Origin: JBBDWK01 sp040902885
GTDB taxonomy: Bacteria; Acidobacteriota; Terriglobia; Bryobacterales; Bryobacteraceae
Direction of reading: 5' to 3'
DNA: 57,787 bases
Assembly: GCA_040902885.1 (NCBI GenBank)
Contig: JBBDWK010000113.1
Span: 1 to 57,787 of the forward strand
In this document: positions 18,685 to 27,603 of the stretch, piece by piece
How positions within the stretch are numbered: position 1 is the stretch's first letter
Layout of the letters: every line of letters starts with the position of its first letter
Made by a program: the position numbers and the translations under genes
Notes under the pieces: model-generated
Databases searched by the model: none
What the model was told of the DNA's origin: nothing
The model's input: the letters and a program-made list of their open reading frames with translations, nothing else

Positions 18685-18912
18685 TTACAGCGCCTTGTAG
18701 CATCCCCGGGCAGGATTACATTCGTAATCGTCCACAGGTTTGCCGTCCGGCCCTAAACAGTTGTATGTGTGATGGCACCAGAAGGCCCGGTCGTTGGCGT
18801 GCGGGACGGTCGGGTCCCACTCGCCCTCGACGTAAAGCCCCTTCCAGCGCAACATGTCGCACCGGTCGTCATCGACGATATTCAGTCCGGTGCGCTCTCC
18901 GCCCGCGGACAC
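18685..18912 (-). CDS. Small cysteine-rich protein behind the molybdenum hydroxylase
   Basis: An ORF of 75 codons starting with GTG at 18912, two nt after the stop codon of the FAD-subunit gene. That spacing and its protein-like composition suggest a real, translationally coupled gene. It has no signal peptide. Cysteines fall at residues 18, 46, 52, 65 and 71, in the patterns WCHHTYNC and YECNPARGC, with nearby histidines and acidic residues (DDDRCD). The pattern suggests metal or Fe-S binding. Trp and Tyr are frequent (LRWKGLYVEGEW). I do not recognise the family. Its position suggests a maturation factor, electron carrier or accessory subunit of the hydroxylase, but that is inference. Confidence 0.65.
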   Translation of the reverse strand: MSAGGERTGLNIVDDDRCDMLRWKGLYVEGEWDPTVPHANDRAFWCHHTYNCLGPDGKPVDDYECNPARGCYKAL

Positions 18913-18914
18913 GC

Positions 18915-19898
18915 CTATCCCTTTCCGCCGGCCGCCTCGAGTAAAGCCCGCTTCACGGCCACGCGCGCCAACTGGGTTTTGTAGCCGTTCTGGCTCAACG
19001 GCGTGGCATTGGCAAGCGCCGCCTTGGCGGCTTCCTCGGCGACCGATTCGTTGATGGACTTGCCCGCCAGCAGTTGATCGGCCTGAGTCGCGGCCCACGG
19101 CGTCGGGGCGACATGACCCAGAACGACGCGCGCGCTCGAAACCGTGCTGCCCTTCATCTTCAAAGCAACCGAAGCCGTTGCGAGCGGCCAGTCCAGAGCT
19201 TCCTTCTGCCGCACTTCGTAGGTCGCGTTGCGGGTGCCTTCGAGCGGGATCAGGATCCGCGTCAGCAGCTCGTTGGGCAATAGCGCGATCTCCCGCGCGG
19301 TATCGTTCTGCGGGGTCACGAAGAACTTATCAGCCCCCACATCGCGGCTGCCCGATGCCGAAACCAGAGTGACCTTCGCGCCCAGCGCCACCAGAGCGGG
19401 ACCCAGGCTCGACGGGCTGACGAAGTACGCCGGCCCTCCGTTCCCGAGAATGGCGTGATAGCGGTTCTCGCCATTCGGCACCAGGGATTTGCCGCTCTTG
19501 TCCCGCGCCAGCAGGCCGTTGCCGGTGCGATAGTACCAGCAGCGAGGACGCTGGCACAGATCGCCGCCCACCGTCCCCATGTTCCGGATCTGCGGGCTCG
19601 TCACGCCTCTGGCCGCGCTCACCAGCGAGGGAAACAGCTTGCGCACTTCGGAGTTCTCCGCCAACTCGTCCAGCGTGACGGCGGCCCCGATGCGCAGCAT
19701 CCCTCTCTCGCTCTTGATGCCGCCCAGCTCCTTCACGTTCTTGATGTTCACCAGCCGGGCGGGCGTGTGCAGATACTCCTTCATCAGGCTGATCAGGTCC
19801 GTGCCGCCGGCGAGAACATCCACCTCGCCCCACTTGTTCCCGAGCAGTCCTGCAGCTTCCTTCACCGTGCGTGGATTTGCATATTCGAAGGCCTGCAT
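18915..19898 (-). CDS. FAD-binding subunit of molybdenum hydroxylase (PaoB/YagS-like)
   Basis: A 327-aa medium subunit of a xanthine dehydrogenase/aldehyde oxidoreductase. It binds FAD through AGGTDL (30-35) and MGTVGGDL (107-114) and passes electrons from the Fe-S subunit. After the FAD motif it has the insertion seen in PaoB/YagS, which in those proteins holds a 4Fe-4S cluster bound by four cysteines. Here only Cys114 and Cys120 (LCQRPRCWYYR) remain; the rest of the loop, up to about residue 165, has no cysteine. The ATG overlaps the stop of the Mo subunit by one base (TAATG). The cluster is probably absent or altered. Confidence 0.9.
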   Translation of the reverse strand: MQAFEYANPRTVKEAAGLLGNKWGEVDVLAGGTDLISLMKEYLHTPARLVNIKNVKELGGIKSERGMLRIGAAVTLDELAENSEVRKLFPSLVSAARGVTSPQIRNMGTVGGDLCQRPRCWYYRTGNGLLARDKSGKSLVPNGENRYHAILGNGGPAYFVSPSSLGPALVALGAKVTLVSASGSRDVGADKFFVTPQNDTAREIALLPNELLTRILIPLEGTRNATYEVRQKEALDWPLATASVALKMKGSTVSSARVVLGHVAPTPWAATQADQLLAGKSINESVAEEAAKAALANATPLSQNGYKTQLARVAVKRALLEAAGGKG

Positions 19899-22033
19899 TA
19901 TGCATTCCTCCTTTCCAGGGCAGCCAATACCCGGTCTGCCGTCAACGGAACTTGCGGCACGCGCACGCCGATAGCGTTAGCCACGGCGTTCGCGATCGCC
20001 ACCGTTACAGCCACACAGGCGGGCTCGCCCAGTCCGACCACTCCGCGCTGGTCGTGCTCCGGCGAGATATCCAAGATCACTTTGATCTCGCCGATATCAC
20101 CGATTCCCGCCAGCTTGTAGAACTCCATGTCCGCGTTCAGTACGCGTCCGGTCTGCTGGTCCATCACGCGCTCTTCGAACAGCGCCGAACAGATGCCCAT
20201 GATCACCCCTCCGTAGATCTGGCTCTCGGCCAGCTTGGGGTTGATGACCAGGCCCATGTCCTGCACCGCGACGAATTTGTTGAGTTTGACGATGCCCGTC
20301 TCGGTGTCCACGGAAACATCGGCCATCTGAATCCCGCCGACGCCGGCCGAGTTCAGCCCGCCCGGATTCTTCTGCTCGTTAGCGCCCATCTCCGAGATGG
20401 TCTTAACGCCCAGCTTGTTGCAGGCCGCTTTCCACGTCAGGTTCTTGGAGGAATCGCCCTTCACCTGAATCCGTCCGTCCACGGCTTCTAGATTGTCCGG
20501 CGTGGCGCCTAAACCTGGCGCAACCGCTTCGAACAGCTTTTCGAGGGCGTTCAGAGTCGACTTTCGGGTCGAGGAGGAAACGCCGCCCACCGTGGTGGAA
20601 CCGCCCGAAGGACCGGAAGGCGGCAGCGCGTTATCGCCGATCTTCAGGTTGATCGCGCTTACCGGCAGGCCCAGCGTTTCGGCCGCCACCATCATGATGA
20701 TCGTGCGCGTTCCCGTTCCCAGATCCTGGGAGCCGAGTTCCACCTCCACGCTGCCATCGGCATGGATGTTGGTGCGGCACTGGCTGTTATGGCCGCCGCC
20801 GCCCCAGGTGTTGATGCCCAGCCCGAGTCCGCGTTTCACCGGGCCGGAACCCGAGTCGCCGCGCTGGCGCCACAGCTTCTTCCACTCGATCGCGTCCGCC
20901 GCCATCTTCAACTGCTTGCGGTAGACTTCCGGACGGGCCGTGAAATCCGCGTTCTTCGCGAAGAGGTCCACCGGGTCCATCTTCAGCTTGGCCGCCAGAT
21001 CCTCCAGCGCGCTGCACGTCAGATAGGTTGCCTGCGGGTGGTTGGGAGCGCGCCAGGCGCGCACGCCGCCGCAGTTGGTGGAAACCGCCGTGTGATTGAG
21101 TCTCTGGTTGGGAATGTTCGTGAAAACGTAGGGGAGTGGGGAAGTACCGCCCCCGCCGTAACCGCCGGTCGACCAGGATTGCGACTGCCAGGCCGTGATG
21201 GTTCCGTCCTTCTTAGCGCCGACTTTGATCTTGGCGAAGTGCGAAGGACGAACGCCCGCGATGGTCAGTTCCTGCGCGCGGTCGAGCATCAGCTTCACCG
21301 GCTTGCCGCCGCTCTCCTTCGACATGTGAGCGGCTTCCACGCCCCAGCGGTCCGCGGCGAACTTGCTGCCGAACCCGCCGCCAACGTTATCCATGGTCAC
21401 GCGAATGTTGGCCGCGGGCAGTTGCAAGCTCTTCGCCAGGTCGCCGCCGATGCCGGAGACGTTCTGCGTGGAGGGCCAGAAGTCGATCTTGTCGCCGTTC
21501 CACTGCACGGCCTGACCGTGCGGCTCCAGACAGCAGTGCGTGATCACCGGAATCCCGTAATCGGCCTCGACGACGGCATCGGCCTGCTGGAAACCCTGAT
21601 CCGGATCGCCCGTCACCCTCTCGCCGGCCGGCTTGGCCCGCGCCCCCACCTTCGAGAGGTCCTCTTCCCGCACCATGTGGGGCAGCACTTCGTACTCGAC
21701 CTTGATCTTACGCACTGCATCCTTCGCGACTTCCTCGGATACGGCTGCCACGGCGGCGATCTCCGCGCCGGCCCACTGGATTTCCGTCCCGGCATCGGCG
21801 ATCACGCGAACCGAGGTAACGCCCTTCAGGGCCTTGGCCTCGGCAACGTCCACGCTCTTCACCCTTGCATGAGCGTGGGGTGAAGTGAGCAGAGCGCCGA
21901 ACAGAAGGCCCGGCTTATTTAGATCCGAGGCGTATTTGGCCCGGCCGGTGGACTTCGCGAGACCATCCACGCGGCTCACCCGCGTGCCCATCACGCGGCG
22001 CTTGTCCATAGGAGGCCAAGTGTATTCAGGCAT
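19898..22033 (-). CDS. Molybdenum-cofactor subunit of xanthine dehydrogenase/aldehyde oxidoreductase
   Basis: The 711-aa catalytic subunit of a molybdenum hydroxylase that oxidises an aldehyde or N-heterocycle using water. Cofactor-contact signatures include VGGGFGSKF, RAWRAPNHPQ, SQDLGTGTRT and SGGSTTVGGVSSS. The catalytic glutamate lies in GVVGLGEPA near the C-terminus. The N-terminal RRVMGTRVSRVDGLAKSTG is typical of the YagR/PaoC branch. There is no signal peptide; the protein is presumably carried out with the Tat-signal-bearing Fe-S subunit. It overlaps the Fe-S gene by 8 nt and the FAD gene by 1 nt. The substrate cannot be told; aldehyde is favoured by similarity to PaoABC. Confidence 0.92.
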   Translation of the reverse strand: MPEYTWPPMDKRRVMGTRVSRVDGLAKSTGRAKYASDLNKPGLLFGALLTSPHAHARVKSVDVAEAKALKGVTSVRVIADAGTEIQWAGAEIAAVAAVSEEVAKDAVRKIKVEYEVLPHMVREEDLSKVGARAKPAGERVTGDPDQGFQQADAVVEADYGIPVITHCCLEPHGQAVQWNGDKIDFWPSTQNVSGIGGDLAKSLQLPAANIRVTMDNVGGGFGSKFAADRWGVEAAHMSKESGGKPVKLMLDRAQELTIAGVRPSHFAKIKVGAKKDGTITAWQSQSWSTGGYGGGGTSPLPYVFTNIPNQRLNHTAVSTNCGGVRAWRAPNHPQATYLTCSALEDLAAKLKMDPVDLFAKNADFTARPEVYRKQLKMAADAIEWKKLWRQRGDSGSGPVKRGLGLGINTWGGGGHNSQCRTNIHADGSVEVELGSQDLGTGTRTIIMMVAAETLGLPVSAINLKIGDNALPPSGPSGGSTTVGGVSSSTRKSTLNALEKLFEAVAPGLGATPDNLEAVDGRIQVKGDSSKNLTWKAACNKLGVKTISEMGANEQKNPGGLNSAGVGGIQMADVSVDTETGIVKLNKFVAVQDMGLVINPKLAESQIYGGVIMGICSALFEERVMDQQTGRVLNADMEFYKLAGIGDIGEIKVILDISPEHDQRGVVGLGEPACVAVTVAIANAVANAIGVRVPQVPLTADRVLAALERRNA

Positions 22034-22673
22034 TGCGTCCTCCCCTCATTTCTCTGGCCGCCTCGAGGGCGGCTTCCCTGATGCCGACATAGGTTCCGCA
22101 GCGGCAGAGATTGCCGCCCAGACCCTTCTCCACCTGTTCCCTGGTCGGATTGGGGGTCCGGTCCAGGAAGCCCTTCACGGCCATGACGAAGCCCGGCGTG
22201 CAGTAACCGCACTGCTGCCCGTCGTGATTGACGAACGCGGTGGAAACGGGATGCGCGCGGCCGGCGGGCGCCAGACCCTCGATGGTTTGAATGTCTTTGC
22301 CCTGCGCGTCGATCGCCAGCACCGTGCAGGCATATACGACTTTGCCGGATACGATGACGGTGCAGGCGCCGCACGTGGCGCGGTCGCAGACTTTCTTGGC
22401 GCCGGTCATGTCCAGATGATTCCGCAGCGCATCCAGCAGGGTTACGCGCGGCTCCAGCGTCAGATTATGATCTCTTCCGTTAATTCGAAGCTTGATGGGA
22501 ACCGCCGCAGGGCCGGTAAAACTGCCCGCCGCCTGTGGTTCGGCCAGCGCCTCGGTTTCAAGAATACCCGTGCCCAGCGCTCCGCCGCCTACGCCGACGC
22601 CGCGGATGAACCCGCGGCGGGAGACGCCGGTAGTGGGCTTCTTGGAAACGTCAGGGTCTTTTCTGGAACTCAC
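22026..22673 (-). CDS. Two-[2Fe-2S] subunit of molybdenum hydroxylase, Tat exported
   Basis: The 215-aa small subunit carrying both [2Fe-2S] clusters. A Tat signal (SRRGFIRGVGVGGGALGTG) shows export to the periplasm in folded form. The ferredoxin-like cluster uses CDRATCGACTV and a later Cys in VVYACTVL; the second uses CGYCTPG and CRCGTY. An added Ala- and Gly-rich linker follows the signal. It is the first gene of the operon, which continues through the Mo, FAD and small cysteine-rich genes with overlaps or 2-nt gaps. An AAGGAAGG ribosome-binding site precedes the start. Confidence 0.95.
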   Translation of the reverse strand: MSSRKDPDVSKKPTTGVSRRGFIRGVGVGGGALGTGILETEALAEPQAAGSFTGPAAVPIKLRINGRDHNLTLEPRVTLLDALRNHLDMTGAKKVCDRATCGACTVIVSGKVVYACTVLAIDAQGKDIQTIEGLAPAGRAHPVSTAFVNHDGQQCGYCTPGFVMAVKGFLDRTPNPTREQVEKGLGGNLCRCGTYVGIREAALEAAREMRGGRNA

Positions 22674-22803
22674 TGAGACCTTCCTTTCGTGCCCTCACAA
22701 TACAGTTTGGAGTGGTCGAAGTAAAACGAGTCAACTATACCAAATGGGGTCGGATGGTACAAGCGCAAGCATTCGCCACGCGGTCGCGGTCCCGCGCTGA
22801 CGC

Positions 22804-24069
22804 TCAAAGAAAAATGATCACTGCCGGGCTGCCCACCGGAGTGTACTGGTCCCTGAACTTGAGCTGGCGCCCATTACCATCGATTCGGAACGTGACGACG
22901 CTATCTCCCCGGTGGTTGCAAACGTACATGAAGTTGCCCGTGGGGTCGATGTTGAAGTTGCGCGGATAATCGCCGCGCGTCCACTCTTCGCCGATGAGCT
23001 CCGGCCGTCCCGATCGGTCGATGCTGAAAATCGCAATCGTGTCGTGAAGACGGTTTGCGGCATAGATAAATCTTCCATTGGGCGAGACCATCACCTCCGA
23101 GGTAAAGTTCGTGCCTACGAACTCCCGCGGCAGCGTCGAAGTCTCGCTCACAAGCTGCAGCGATCCGGTGTTGGCGTTGTAGATCATGAACGCCAGCGTG
23201 GACGCCTCTTCATTCAGCGAGTAGAACCATTGACCGTTGGGGTGAAACGCGAAATGGCGAGGCCCGGCTCCTGGAGACGAGGGAAACGTCTTGGGATCGC
23301 TCAGCCTGCCATTCGCCCGATCAAACTTCCAGACGATTGTCAGGTCCAGTCCGAGGTCGTTGACGATGGCGAAGTTACCAGCCGGATCCGTCTCGATCGC
23401 GTGCGCATGAGGAGCGTCGTGGCCGCTGCGGGCGAAGCTACCGGGCGGCGCATTTTGCGCCACGTTTGGACCCACCGGGCACGGCGGTCCAGGCAGGCAG
23501 GCGTTGGCATCCTGCTGTATGTCGGTAGGTGGTCCCAAAGAACCGTCAGCGAGGATGGGAAGGACAGCGACGTTCCCTCCGCCGTAGTTGGCCACCAGCA
23601 CCCATTTTCCGGATGGGTCGACGCTGTGATGGGCCGGACCACGACCTCCGGAACTCACCGAGTTGAGAAACGTCAGATCGCCATTCGCCTGGTTGATGGA
23701 AAACGCGCTCACCGCCCCACTGGGCGTGTTGTTGAAATTGCTGATTTCATTGCCGGCGTACAAAAACTTCTTGGCGGGGTCGAAAGCAAGCCAGGAAGGG
23801 TTCGTGGCCGACACGCTGGTCGGGGAAGGATTGGGTGTCGTGAATACCTTGATCTGGGTGAGATCTCCGTTGGACTCCACCCGGAACAGGTAAATTCCCA
23901 AGCCATTGGGCGTATAGCTGCCCACATAGGCCAAACTCGGCCCGGAGCCGCCTTTCCGTGCCAGTGCCGGTCCCGATTGAGACGCCGCGAAAGCCGCAGC
24001 AGTGCCTGTAAGTAAGCCGCGCCGGGAAACCTGGGCGCCGCGTGGGAAATGTCCTTTTCGCTGTTCCAT
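22804..24069 (-). CDS. Tat-exported lactonase-family beta-propeller
   Basis: A 421-aa protein of the 6-phosphogluconolactonase-like (YbhE/Pgl) seven-bladed propeller family, with a Tat signal (SRRGLLTGTAAAFAASQ). Blades repeat the pattern LAFDPAKKFLYAGNE, VDPSGKWVLVANYGGGNVAV, FAFHPNGQWFYSLNE and VSPNGRFIYAANRLHDTIA. Being exported, it is unlikely to act on 6-phosphogluconolactone; an extracytoplasmic lactone is more plausible, or no catalysis at all. An AGGAGG site precedes the ATG. The gene has its own candidate promoter and stands alone between the molybdenum hydroxylase operon and the TonB transporter genes. Confidence 0.88.
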   Translation of the reverse strand: MEQRKGHFPRGAQVSRRGLLTGTAAAFAASQSGPALARKGGSGPSLAYVGSYTPNGLGIYLFRVESNGDLTQIKVFTTPNPSPTSVSATNPSWLAFDPAKKFLYAGNEISNFNNTPSGAVSAFSINQANGDLTFLNSVSSGGRGPAHHSVDPSGKWVLVANYGGGNVAVLPILADGSLGPPTDIQQDANACLPGPPCPVGPNVAQNAPPGSFARSGHDAPHAHAIETDPAGNFAIVNDLGLDLTIVWKFDRANGRLSDPKTFPSSPGAGPRHFAFHPNGQWFYSLNEEASTLAFMIYNANTGSLQLVSETSTLPREFVGTNFTSEVMVSPNGRFIYAANRLHDTIAIFSIDRSGRPELIGEEWTRGDYPRNFNIDPTGNFMYVCNHRGDSVVTFRIDGNGRQLKFRDQYTPVGSPAVIIFL

Positions 24070-24145
24070 TCGGTCCTCCTGATGTGGTCCGAAGTGGAGC
24101 TTGGCCGCCCTATCCGGTATTGAATCATCCCGTCGGGCGCAACGT

Positions 24146-24181
24146 TAGCCTCAGGCTATCTGCTTCTAGAAAAAATGTCAA
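24146..24181 (-). promoter_or_regulatory. Candidate promoter with 13-bp palindrome, lactonase gene
   Basis: On the minus strand a perfect TTGACA (24181-24176) lies 17 nt from TAGCCT (24158-24153), a weak -10. The -10 is one arm of the perfect palindrome tagcct-c-aggcta (24146-24158), which could be an operator that blocks the promoter. The lactonase ATG is about 77 nt further on. Confidence 0.35.
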
Positions 24182-24223
24182 TTGGCCGGAGTCATTGTGT
24201 CAACGGTCATTGGCGCGAGTGCG

Positions 24224-27200
24224 TCAGAACTCCAGACGCAGGGCCAGCTGGCTGCTCCGTCCCGGCAGCGCGCTGCTGACGACGCCGAACGCCGGTGTGC
24301 CGGCACTGCGGCCGGGAAGGTTGAAATTGGCGTGGTTCAGCAGATTGAAGAACTCGGCGCGCAACTCCATGCGCCACTGCTCGCGAATGGGGAAGTTCTT
24401 GATGAACGACGCATCTATGTTCCACAGCCCCGGCCCGGTCAGTACCGAGCGGCCGGAGGTGCCGAAGCGGAACGGATCCGGGATGCGGAAGGCATCCGTG
24501 TTGAACCAGCGCCCCAAGCTTCTCCCGGAGTCCGGAAGCCGCGGGTCGCCCACGAGGTCCGCACGCACCGATCCGGGCGGAAATGCGTTGGTCTGGTTCA
24601 CTCCACTGTAAACGGTGAACGGCGGGCCGGACTGAAAGGTCGCGATGGTTCCGCTCTTCCATCCGCCGAATAGCCGCGTCAGCCAGCCGCTGTCCCGAAG
24701 GAACGGCAGTTCCCACACCGCGCTGACCACGGCCCGATGGCGCACATTGCTGCCCGAAAGCCCGCGGTCCAAACCCCGGTTGTAATAGTCCATATAGCTG
24801 CCCACGTCGCCGAACTCCGAGAAGGACTCCACGTCGTCGATGAACTTCGAGAACGTGTAGTGAGCGAGCACGGACAAGCCGGACCGGAATCGCCGCTCGA
24901 CCTTTACGATGCCTGCATGGTAGGACGAATTCCCGAGCGGAGGATTGATCACCGATACGTTCGAAAACTGCGGGAAGGGGCGGCGCCCCTGCGCGTTGCC
25001 CGAACCCAGCAGCGACGGCGGCACCTGGTTGATGGATAGGTCCGGAGCGGTCAAGTAGTGGCTCAGATTGCCGAGGTATCCGATCTCAAACAGCAGACTT
25101 GAGGCCAGTTCATGCTGGATGTTGAAGTTGTATTGATAGGAGACAGGCGTGGGCCGGCTGCGCTCGAAGAAGGTGACCGCCGTGTTCGGCGCTCCTCCCG
25201 GCCGGACCGCTCCGAAACCCGACCCGAGGTCTTCCACCTGTGTTCGTGGCACACCGGGGAATCCGTTGGCCAGCCGCATCGCCGAATTGAAGCCCGGCTG
25301 GGTGGCGTTGATCCGGATGTCGGTGGAAAAGCCCAGCGCCGCCGCGGTTCCGACAATCGAGTTGACCGCCGAGCCGTAGACGATACCGGCTCCGGTACGC
25401 ACCACGGTTTGCTCGCGGACCCGCCATGCCAGTCCCAAGCGCGGTCCGAAGTTGTTCTTGTCGAAATCCCACGCGCTGCGGGGAACTCCATCGCGGCCCG
25501 CAAAGGTAACCACACCGGCCGTGCCGGAGATCGGATTGATCGCGCGGAGGTCGAAAGCGTTCATGCGATTGTCGCTTTCGATGCGCGGTGTCGTGCCTTC
25601 CCAGCGAACGCCCAGATTCATCGTGAGCCGATCGGTGATGCGCCAGTCATCCTGGATGTACAACCCCCAATAGGAGGACGTCGACCGGATCGGGTCCGGC
25701 CGGACGATGTTCGCCGCGTTGACCTCGCCAAGCAGAAAGGTGGCAAACGCATTGCCGGTTCCTCCAACGTTAGCCAGGCCTGTCAACAGCGGAGTAAACG
25801 AGAAATCGCCGCTCGATGAGGTGTCGGTGTCGTCGTTGAAAATTCCGAATCGCGCTTCCACTCCGATTTTCACCGCGTGCTTGCCGCGGAACCACGAAAC
25901 GGCATCCTGCACTTGGTAGTCCAGCAGCGGGCTCGAGAAGCGGAACGGGGCGCCACTCAGAGTCTGGTAGCCGGTGAGGGCGAAGATGGGAAAGGCCGCG
26001 TCGGACACGCCGCGAAGGCCAAGGCCCCCCGCGAAGTCCTCGCCCCGCACCTGGCGCTGGTTGAAGAAGTCCCGGCGGACGAAGCCCAGCCGGACCTCAT
26101 TCAGCAGGTTCGGCCGGAAGGTGTGGCTCCAGCTACCCAGCAAATTGTGTGTGTCCTGGTCCGTTCGAGTGGCGCTCGGATCGGCGGTCTGGTCTGGCCA
26201 GATGCCGGGATTGCGGTTGCGGCTGTCCGCCAGGAAGTAGCGCACCATGAGCTGGTCGCTCGTGCTCAATTGGTGGTCCAGCCGCGCGACGATAATGTCT
26301 CGGGCTACCGTCGGCCGCGTGTTTTGCGAGTAGTTGTTCGCGCCCGTAATCGTGCCTGGCTGGTTCGGCGCGGGCCAGAAGCCAAGCGCACTGCGGGACA
26401 CGGGATCGAAGCTCGAAAGCGGAATCGCATTGCCCGGAAACGCTTGCCGGGAGTTGCCTTGTGTGGTGGCGGGATCGTAGATGGGAATTACCTGGCCGCG
26501 CGCGTCCAACGTCTGCGAGAAGTTGCCTTCCCGCTGTGCCAGGGATGGAACCGTTTGGAAAGTCGTGCCTCCCGTGACCTGCTGCGTTCGCTCGTAGGTC
26601 GCGAAGAAGTGTGTGCGGTCCTTGCGGATCGGTCCTCCGAGGCTTCCGCCGAACTGGTGCTGCCGGTATTTGGGCCGGCGCGCCGCGAAGAAGTTGCGCG
26701 CGTCCAGCGCTTCATTCCGGAGGTATTCGAAAGCGCTTCCATGGAACGAGTTGGTGCCGGACCGCGTCGCCAGAGTGACCACGCCGCTCTGCGACTGGCC
26801 ATACTCGGCCGAGTAGTTGTTTATGATGACGCGGAACTCCTGCATGGCGTCCATCGGAAGGGGCACCTGGCTCTGGTTTACCGCGAGTCCGACCGTGTTG
26901 GTGTGGTTGCCTCCGTCCAGCATGAACTGCTGATTCCGCATACGGCCCCCGCCGGCGCTGAAGATCGGAATGTCGCCGGTGACGTTGGAAACGGTGGCGC
27001 CGGGAATCAGCGCAATCAGAGCCGTGGAGGTACGATTCGGCATTGGCATCCCCTGGACCATCTCCCGCTCCACCAACTGATTCACCGAGGCCGACTGGGT
27101 TTCGAGCGCCGGTGTTGCCCCCGTCACGGTGACCGTTTCCTGCACGTTGCCCAGTTGCAGGGTCAGATCGACCTGGAGCGTCTGGCTGATCTGAACCGTG

Positions 27201-27469
27201 ATGCCGGACCGGACCAACTTCTGAAACCCCTGCGCCTCGACCTCCAGGCGATAATCGCCGAGGATCAGGTTGGGCACGCGGTAGAGACCGGTTTGATTGG
27301 TGACTGCCGGAAAAGCCACGCCGGAGTTTTCGTTGACCACCAGCACGTTTGCGCCCGGAACCACGGCTCCGGAAGCGTCCCGCACGACCCCAGTCAGTGT
27401 GCTGGCGGTGGTCTGGGCGTTCGCCGTCCAGAGCAGGGCGAGCGAAGAAAACACAACCTTTAGGATCAT
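24224..27469 (-). CDS. Oar-like TonB-dependent transporter 1
   Basis: Outer-membrane transporter of 1,081 aa from the ATG at 27469 (MILKVVFSSLALLWTANAQ, a Sec signal); the longer frame back to 27514 adds unlikely residues. A carboxypeptidase-regulatory-like domain (about 22-105, SGAVVPGANVLVVNENSG then GLYRVPNLILGDYRLEVEA) is followed by a plug (about 115-230) and a long beta-barrel ending in LRLEF, with the terminal Phe expected for barrel assembly. The substrate is unknown; the family takes up large oligomers or proteins. It is the third transporter of the cluster and begins 134 bp after the previous one. Confidence 0.92.
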   Translation of the reverse strand: MILKVVFSSLALLWTANAQTTASTLTGVVRDASGAVVPGANVLVVNENSGVAFPAVTNQTGLYRVPNLILGDYRLEVEAQGFQKLVRSGITVQISQTLQVDLTLQLGNVQETVTVTGATPALETQSASVNQLVEREMVQGMPMPNRTSTALIALIPGATVSNVTGDIPIFSAGGGRMRNQQFMLDGGNHTNTVGLAVNQSQVPLPMDAMQEFRVIINNYSAEYGQSQSGVVTLATRSGTNSFHGSAFEYLRNEALDARNFFAARRPKYRQHQFGGSLGGPIRKDRTHFFATYERTQQVTGGTTFQTVPSLAQREGNFSQTLDARGQVIPIYDPATTQGNSRQAFPGNAIPLSSFDPVSRSALGFWPAPNQPGTITGANNYSQNTRPTVARDIIVARLDHQLSTSDQLMVRYFLADSRNRNPGIWPDQTADPSATRTDQDTHNLLGSWSHTFRPNLLNEVRLGFVRRDFFNQRQVRGEDFAGGLGLRGVSDAAFPIFALTGYQTLSGAPFRFSSPLLDYQVQDAVSWFRGKHAVKIGVEARFGIFNDDTDTSSSGDFSFTPLLTGLANVGGTGNAFATFLLGEVNAANIVRPDPIRSTSSYWGLYIQDDWRITDRLTMNLGVRWEGTTPRIESDNRMNAFDLRAINPISGTAGVVTFAGRDGVPRSAWDFDKNNFGPRLGLAWRVREQTVVRTGAGIVYGSAVNSIVGTAAALGFSTDIRINATQPGFNSAMRLANGFPGVPRTQVEDLGSGFGAVRPGGAPNTAVTFFERSRPTPVSYQYNFNIQHELASSLLFEIGYLGNLSHYLTAPDLSINQVPPSLLGSGNAQGRRPFPQFSNVSVINPPLGNSSYHAGIVKVERRFRSGLSVLAHYTFSKFIDDVESFSEFGDVGSYMDYYNRGLDRGLSGSNVRHRAVVSAVWELPFLRDSGWLTRLFGGWKSGTIATFQSGPPFTVYSGVNQTNAFPPGSVRADLVGDPRLPDSGRSLGRWFNTDAFRIPDPFRFGTSGRSVLTGPGLWNIDASFIKNFPIREQWRMELRAEFFNLLNHANFNLPGRSAGTPAFGVVSSALPGRSSQLALRLEF

Positions 27470-27603
27470 CTTGGAAGCCCCCCGGATTCGCCACTGTAGA
27501 ATACAGGAACGCAAACCGGATCACAAATGGAAATTGCTGGGCATTACGATCGTTCCGGGTTTCAGACGCGAAATCACTTCGGAGTGTGTGAGAACGCCGC
27601 GGT

